Assembly: GCA_947447665.1 (NCBI GenBank)
Contig: CANFJX010000001.1
Coordinates: forward strand, 147,911 to 211,910
DNA: 64,000 nt
Origin: Bacteriovoracaceae bacterium
Lineage (GTDB): Bacteria > Bdellovibrionota > UBA1018
Direction of reading: 5' to 3'
Part shown: positions 61,476 through 64,000 of the stretch, one piece after another
Layout: the number at the start of each line of letters is the position of its first letter
Numbering within the stretch: position 1 is the first letter of the stretch
Translations under genes and position numbers: made by a program
The notes under the pieces: generated by a model
What the model saw: the letters and a program-made list of their open reading frames with translations, nothing else
What the model was told of the DNA's origin: nothing
Database searches by the model: none

Positions 61476-62481
61476 GAAAATATTCCTCCGCCATGCGTTG
61501 AAGTGAAAATCGGGTCTCCACCCATTCCCTGCAACCTCTGCGGCTTACACCAGGAATTTTCTTAGCTAGCTTGCCAAGCACTGAAACTTTAGAATGAGTA
61601 AACCCTGTCACTCCATTCTCAAGAATTTCGGAAACCGACCCACAGGGCCGGGCTAAAACAGGCGTCCCGCAGGCCAAGGCCTCAATCATGACTAATCCAA
61701 AAGGCTCTGGCCAATCGATTGGAAAAACTAGGGCCAGCGCGTTGCCCAAAAACTCAGACTTTTCGTTCTCCGAAATTTCGCCCACATACTCAACCCACTT
61801 ACCGTCTACATGGGGTCGAACTTTTTCGTCATAATAACGTTGACCATCCGCGCCCTCAATCTTAGCGGCGATTTTGAGTGGAATCCCAGCAGTCTTGGCT
61901 ACCTCAATCGCCCAATCAGGCCGCTTTTCTGGGCTAATCCGCCCTAAAAAAGCTAGATACTCCCCGGGTTTTTCTTGGAACTTAAACTTACGGACGTCCA
62001 GCCCATGATAAATCGTCTTTACCCAGTTAAGCTCGGGAATCGGAGTTCTCTGCGCATCACTAATCGAAACATAATGACCATGGGGATAAGATAAAAAGGC
62101 CTGCTGCACTTCTCGAACGTCCATCCGACCATGAAGAGTCGTTAGGATCGGGGTATCGACCATTCGATTCAGTGGCAGCATCCAATAATCATGATGATTG
62201 TGAATGACGTCAAATTCAGCCGCTTGTTCGGCCACCTTCGCAATCAACTGAAGGTGATATGCGTTGGGTTCCTGAGCAGGGGGATTGCGCAGCCTCAGAG
62301 CCTGATCCGTGACCGGGACTAGTTGGCCCCGTGCGTGTGAATCTCCTGATGCAAAGAGAACCACCTCAACATCAAGATCGGCCAGGCCCTCACAAAGATT
62401 CGCCACGACGCGCTCAGTCCCGCCGTAGAGCTTGGGTGGCACACTCTCAAAGATCGGGGCAATCATCGCAACTCGCATCAT
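61378..62481 (-). CDS. Family 4 glycosyltransferase
   Basis: The 367-residue GT-B enzyme has PPKLYGGTERVV (residues about 17-28, acceptor side), HNHHDY, TTLHGRMD, a FLGRISPEKRPDWAIEVA block and, in the C-terminal nucleotide-sugar site, FPIDWPEPFGLVMIEALACGTPVL with the EX7E pattern. I start it at the tandem ATG codons 62481/62478, which puts the first strand (MRVAMIAPIFE) at the N terminus; the longer frame upstream lacks similarity. Donor and product are unknown; the neighbouring debranching enzyme suggests an alpha-glucan role. Confidence 0.87.
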   Translation of the reverse strand: MMRVAMIAPIFESVPPKLYGGTERVVANLCEGLADLDVEVVLFASGDSHARGQLVPVTDQALRLRNPPAQEPNAYHLQLIAKVAEQAAEFDVIHNHHDYWMLPLNRMVDTPILTTLHGRMDVREVQQAFLSYPHGHYVSISDAQRTPIPELNWVKTIYHGLDVRKFKFQEKPGEYLAFLGRISPEKRPDWAIEVAKTAGIPLKIAAKIEGADGQRYYDEKVRPHVDGKWVEYVGEISENEKSEFLGNALALVFPIDWPEPFGLVMIEALACGTPVLARPCGSVSEILENGVTGFTHSKVSVLGKLAKKIPGVSRRGCREWVETRFSLQRMAEEYFHVYRHVAGKRHDSYRHRRNFLHSVERPAHRHL

Positions 62482-62573
62482 CTTGAAAGGAGGATGCGAA
62501 ATCGGGGCCAGATTAAGAGGCGTGCCGCTCAAATTGAATTGGGGACAGGGGCGTACCTTGCTACCACAACCAA

Positions 62574-62613
62574 AAAACGAAAAAAAAGCCCTGGGGTTGC
62601 CCCCAAGGCTTTT
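62574..62613 (-). terminator. Intrinsic terminator of the fusA-secG unit
   Basis: Read on the minus strand: AAAAGCCTTGGGG, tetraloop GCAA (GNRA), CCCCAGGGCTTTT (one G-T pair), then a run of T. It lies about 85 bases after the secG stop and just before the glycosyltransferase gene. Confidence 0.9.
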
Positions 62614-62697
62614 GCTAAAACTAACTGATTTTAGGAGCTCTCTCCCTATGGCCTCAATCGGCAGAGAAAGGGAGGCACCCCATTATCTCAAGCGAAA

Positions 62698-63051
62698 CTA
62701 CTTCTGAGCAGCGTCTGCTGCTGGGGAGCTAGGAGCGACCGATGGATTCGGCGCAACCCCTGCAGCAGTAGCAGGAGCGGCGTTTTGCGTCGCAGGCACA
62801 GCGCCCTCAAAGAGGCTCTTCTTTGAATCTCCACCAATCAAGGTAAGAGTCAAGGAAGTCACCATAAACACAGCCGCAGCCGCGGAGGTGAACCGCGTAA
62901 AAAAGTTTGCTCCTCCCGAACTGCCAAAAACGGTTTGGCTTGATCCAGCGAAAGAGCTGCTGATTTCAGCGCCCTTCCCCGACTGAACCAAAATTACCAA
63001 GACCAAGAGAACGCATGTAAATACATGGATGACAGTAATGAGAGTTTGCAT
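62698..63051 (-). CDS. secG: Protein translocase subunit SecG
   Basis: The 117-residue protein has two membrane helices (about 3-23 and 55-75) with the conserved VLVQSGKGAEISSSFAG loop and a FGSSGGANFFTR segment between them, as in SecG. The tail is Ala/Pro-rich. SecG assists SecYE in protein export. Only two bases separate it from the end of fusA, so they share a transcript that ends at the terminator at 62574-62613. Confidence 0.94.
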   Translation of the reverse strand: MQTLITVIHVFTCVLLVLVILVQSGKGAEISSSFAGSSQTVFGSSGGANFFTRFTSAAAAVFMVTSLTLTLIGGDSKKSLFEGAVPATQNAAPATAAGVAPNPSVAPSSPAADAAQK

Positions 63052-63053
63052 TC

Positions 63054-64000
63054 TTACTTTCCTTCTTTTGCTCTTTTCTCCTGATACTTCTTTATCATGT
63101 CTTCTTGAACGTTTCTCGGAACTGCAGAATACTTCAAGAACTCCATGGTAAATTCACCCTTACCCTGAGTGGCAGATCGTAGGTCGGTGGAGTAACCGAA
63201 CATTTCACTCAATGGAACTTCAGCCTCGATAATGGCATAACCTTCATTCGTCGTGCTATTAGAAATCATCCCACGTCGCTGATTGATCTGACCCATCACA
63301 GAGCCTTGGAACTCTTCAGGAGCCTGGGTTTCAAGCTTCATAATCGGCTCAAGAACCACAGGACCAGCTTTTTCGTAAGCTTCACGGAAACCCATCAAAG
63401 AAGCGGTTTTGAAAGCCTGCTCGGAGGAGTCCACATCATGGCTATCTCCATCATTGATGAGAGCTCTCACGCCAACAATCGGGAATCCAATCAAACGGCC
63501 TTCCTTGATTGCTTCTTGAAAGCCCTTATCGCAAGCAGAGATAAACTCACGCGGAATTGACCCGCCGGTAATATCGTCCACAAACTCGTAAGGAACTGCA
63601 GCATCGCTTGGAAGTGGCTCGATGTAACCCACCACTTTACCAAACTGTCCGGAGCCCCCGGTTTGTTTCTTATGAGTGTAGTTGAAATCGCCTCGTTTGG
63701 TAATCGTCTCACGGAAAGCAACCTGCGGCTTACCTACGATGACTTCACAAGCGTACTCTCGCTTGATTCGTTCACAGTAAATTTCTAAGTGGAGCTCGCC
63801 CATGCCACTGATAATTGTCTGAGCCGACTCTTCATCACGGTGAACTCGAAATGTCGGGTCTTCCTTGGTGAATTTATTCAGAGCCTTTGAGAAGTTATTC
63901 AGACCAGTCTTATCCTTCGGCGCAATAGCCAAAGAAATCACTGCGTTCGGGATAAACATCGAAGTCATCGTGTACTTGATCGTTCCATCCGTGAAAGTAT
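63054..64000 (-). CDS. fusA: Elongation factor G (EF-G1, mitochondrial/spd-like), 5' part outside window
   Basis: The last 315 codons are present and the frame is open to base 64000 ([13 protein letters not shown] precedes the first in-frame ATG in view). Domain III shows [20 protein letters not shown] and [11 protein letters not shown]. Domain IV has [17 protein letters not shown] and [22 protein letters not shown], and domain [22 protein letters not shown]. The wording [15 protein letters not shown] and [15 protein letters not shown] is closer to mitochondrial EFG1 and the spd-EFG1 group than to canonical E. coli EF-G. It drives ribosomal translocation. Confidence 0.93.
   Translation of the reverse strand, partial: TFTDGTIKYTMTSMFIPNAVISLAIAPKDKTGLNNFSKALNKFTKEDPTFRVHRDEESAQTIISGMGELHLEIYCERIKREYACEVIVGKPQVAFRETITKRGDFNYTHKKQTGGSGQFGKVVGYIEPLPSDAAVPYEFVDDITGGSIPREFISACDKGFQEAIKEGRLIGFPIVGVRALINDGDSHDVDSSEQAFKTASLMGFREAYEKAGPVVLEPIMKLETQAPEEFQGSVMGQINQRRGMISNSTTNEGYAIIEAEVPLSEMFGYSTDLRSATQGKGEFTMEFLKYSAVPRNVQEDMIKKYQEKRAKEGK

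Overview
The window is a dense, mostly housekeeping stretch of a Gram-negative chromosome. Evidence for an outer membrane includes LPS heptose genes (hldE, gmhA), OmpA and beta-barrel proteins, several lipoproteins and a periplasmic HtrA protease. GC content looks near 50 %. Several features point towards the former deltaproteobacterial assemblage, perhaps Bdellovibrionota/Oligoflexia: an EF-G whose C-terminal half resembles mitochondrial/spd-type EF-G1, an orphan FliG-like domain, and many secreted proteins without clear relatives. This placement is inference and was not tested. There is no phage, intact IS element, CRISPR array or rRNA operon. Two tRNA genes (Pro-TGG, Thr-CGT) encode their CCA ends.

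Layout. 0-8 kb: divergent hldE/gmhA, tRNA-Pro, a FliG-like protein, a C45-type Ntn hydrolase with TPRs, an RDD membrane protein, then three secreted proteins in a row (unknown, transglutaminase-elicitor-like lipoprotein, barrel protein) and tatA. 8-16 kb: a minus-strand block of hpt, gpsA, plsB, valS, slyD and a transaldolase-family gene. 16-29 kb: a DOMON-like protein, tRNA-Thr, an HDAC-family deacetylase, epmA with an extra N-terminal domain, galE-UXS, grxC-cyaY, ychJ, an HtrA protease, a GreA-like factor, recX, an OPA-family transporter and RNase D. 29-36 kb: a giant mosaic Ig/NHL lipoprotein, mnmA and an OmpA-VWA operon. 36-47 kb: prfC, a cry-DASH photolyase cassette closed by a relic of a second prfC, a NUDIX/acyl-CoA-synthetase pair, a 48-residue basic protein, lon, bolA-grxD and a membrane-tethered receiver-like protein. 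47-55 kb: a 910-residue secreted unknown, aldehyde dehydrogenase with DUF779, a Cys-repeat secreted protein, and nth-polX. 55-64 kb: the glycolytic run gapA-pgk-tpiA, a secreted BTB/POZ-like protein, glycogen debranching enzyme with a GT4 glycosyltransferase, secG and the 3' end of fusA.

How the genes fit together. Sugar and envelope metabolism recurs: LPS heptose, UDP-galactose and UDP-xylose supply, alpha-glucan debranching and lower glycolysis. Two Fe-S/redox pairs (cyaY-grxC, bolA-grxD) and translation maintenance factors (RF3, EF-G, MnmA, EpmA, ValRS) make up much of the rest. The least ordinary content is exported: a transglutaminase-elicitor-like protein, a BTB-like domain behind a signal peptide, a 910-residue unknown and the Ig/NHL mosaic. 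These would suit a bacterium that meets eukaryotic cells or other prey, but that is inference.

A second theme is promoter architecture. Several genes (tatA, gapA, the FliG-like gene, ychJ, recX, the OmpA operon, the 48-residue protein) have a sigma70-like promoter whose -10 box lies only 6-9 nt before the ATG. Their mRNAs are therefore predicted to be leaderless or nearly so, while neighbours such as hpt, slyD, galE, pgk and the aldehyde dehydrogenase have ordinary Shine-Dalgarno sites. All calls come from reading the sequence; no database search was run.
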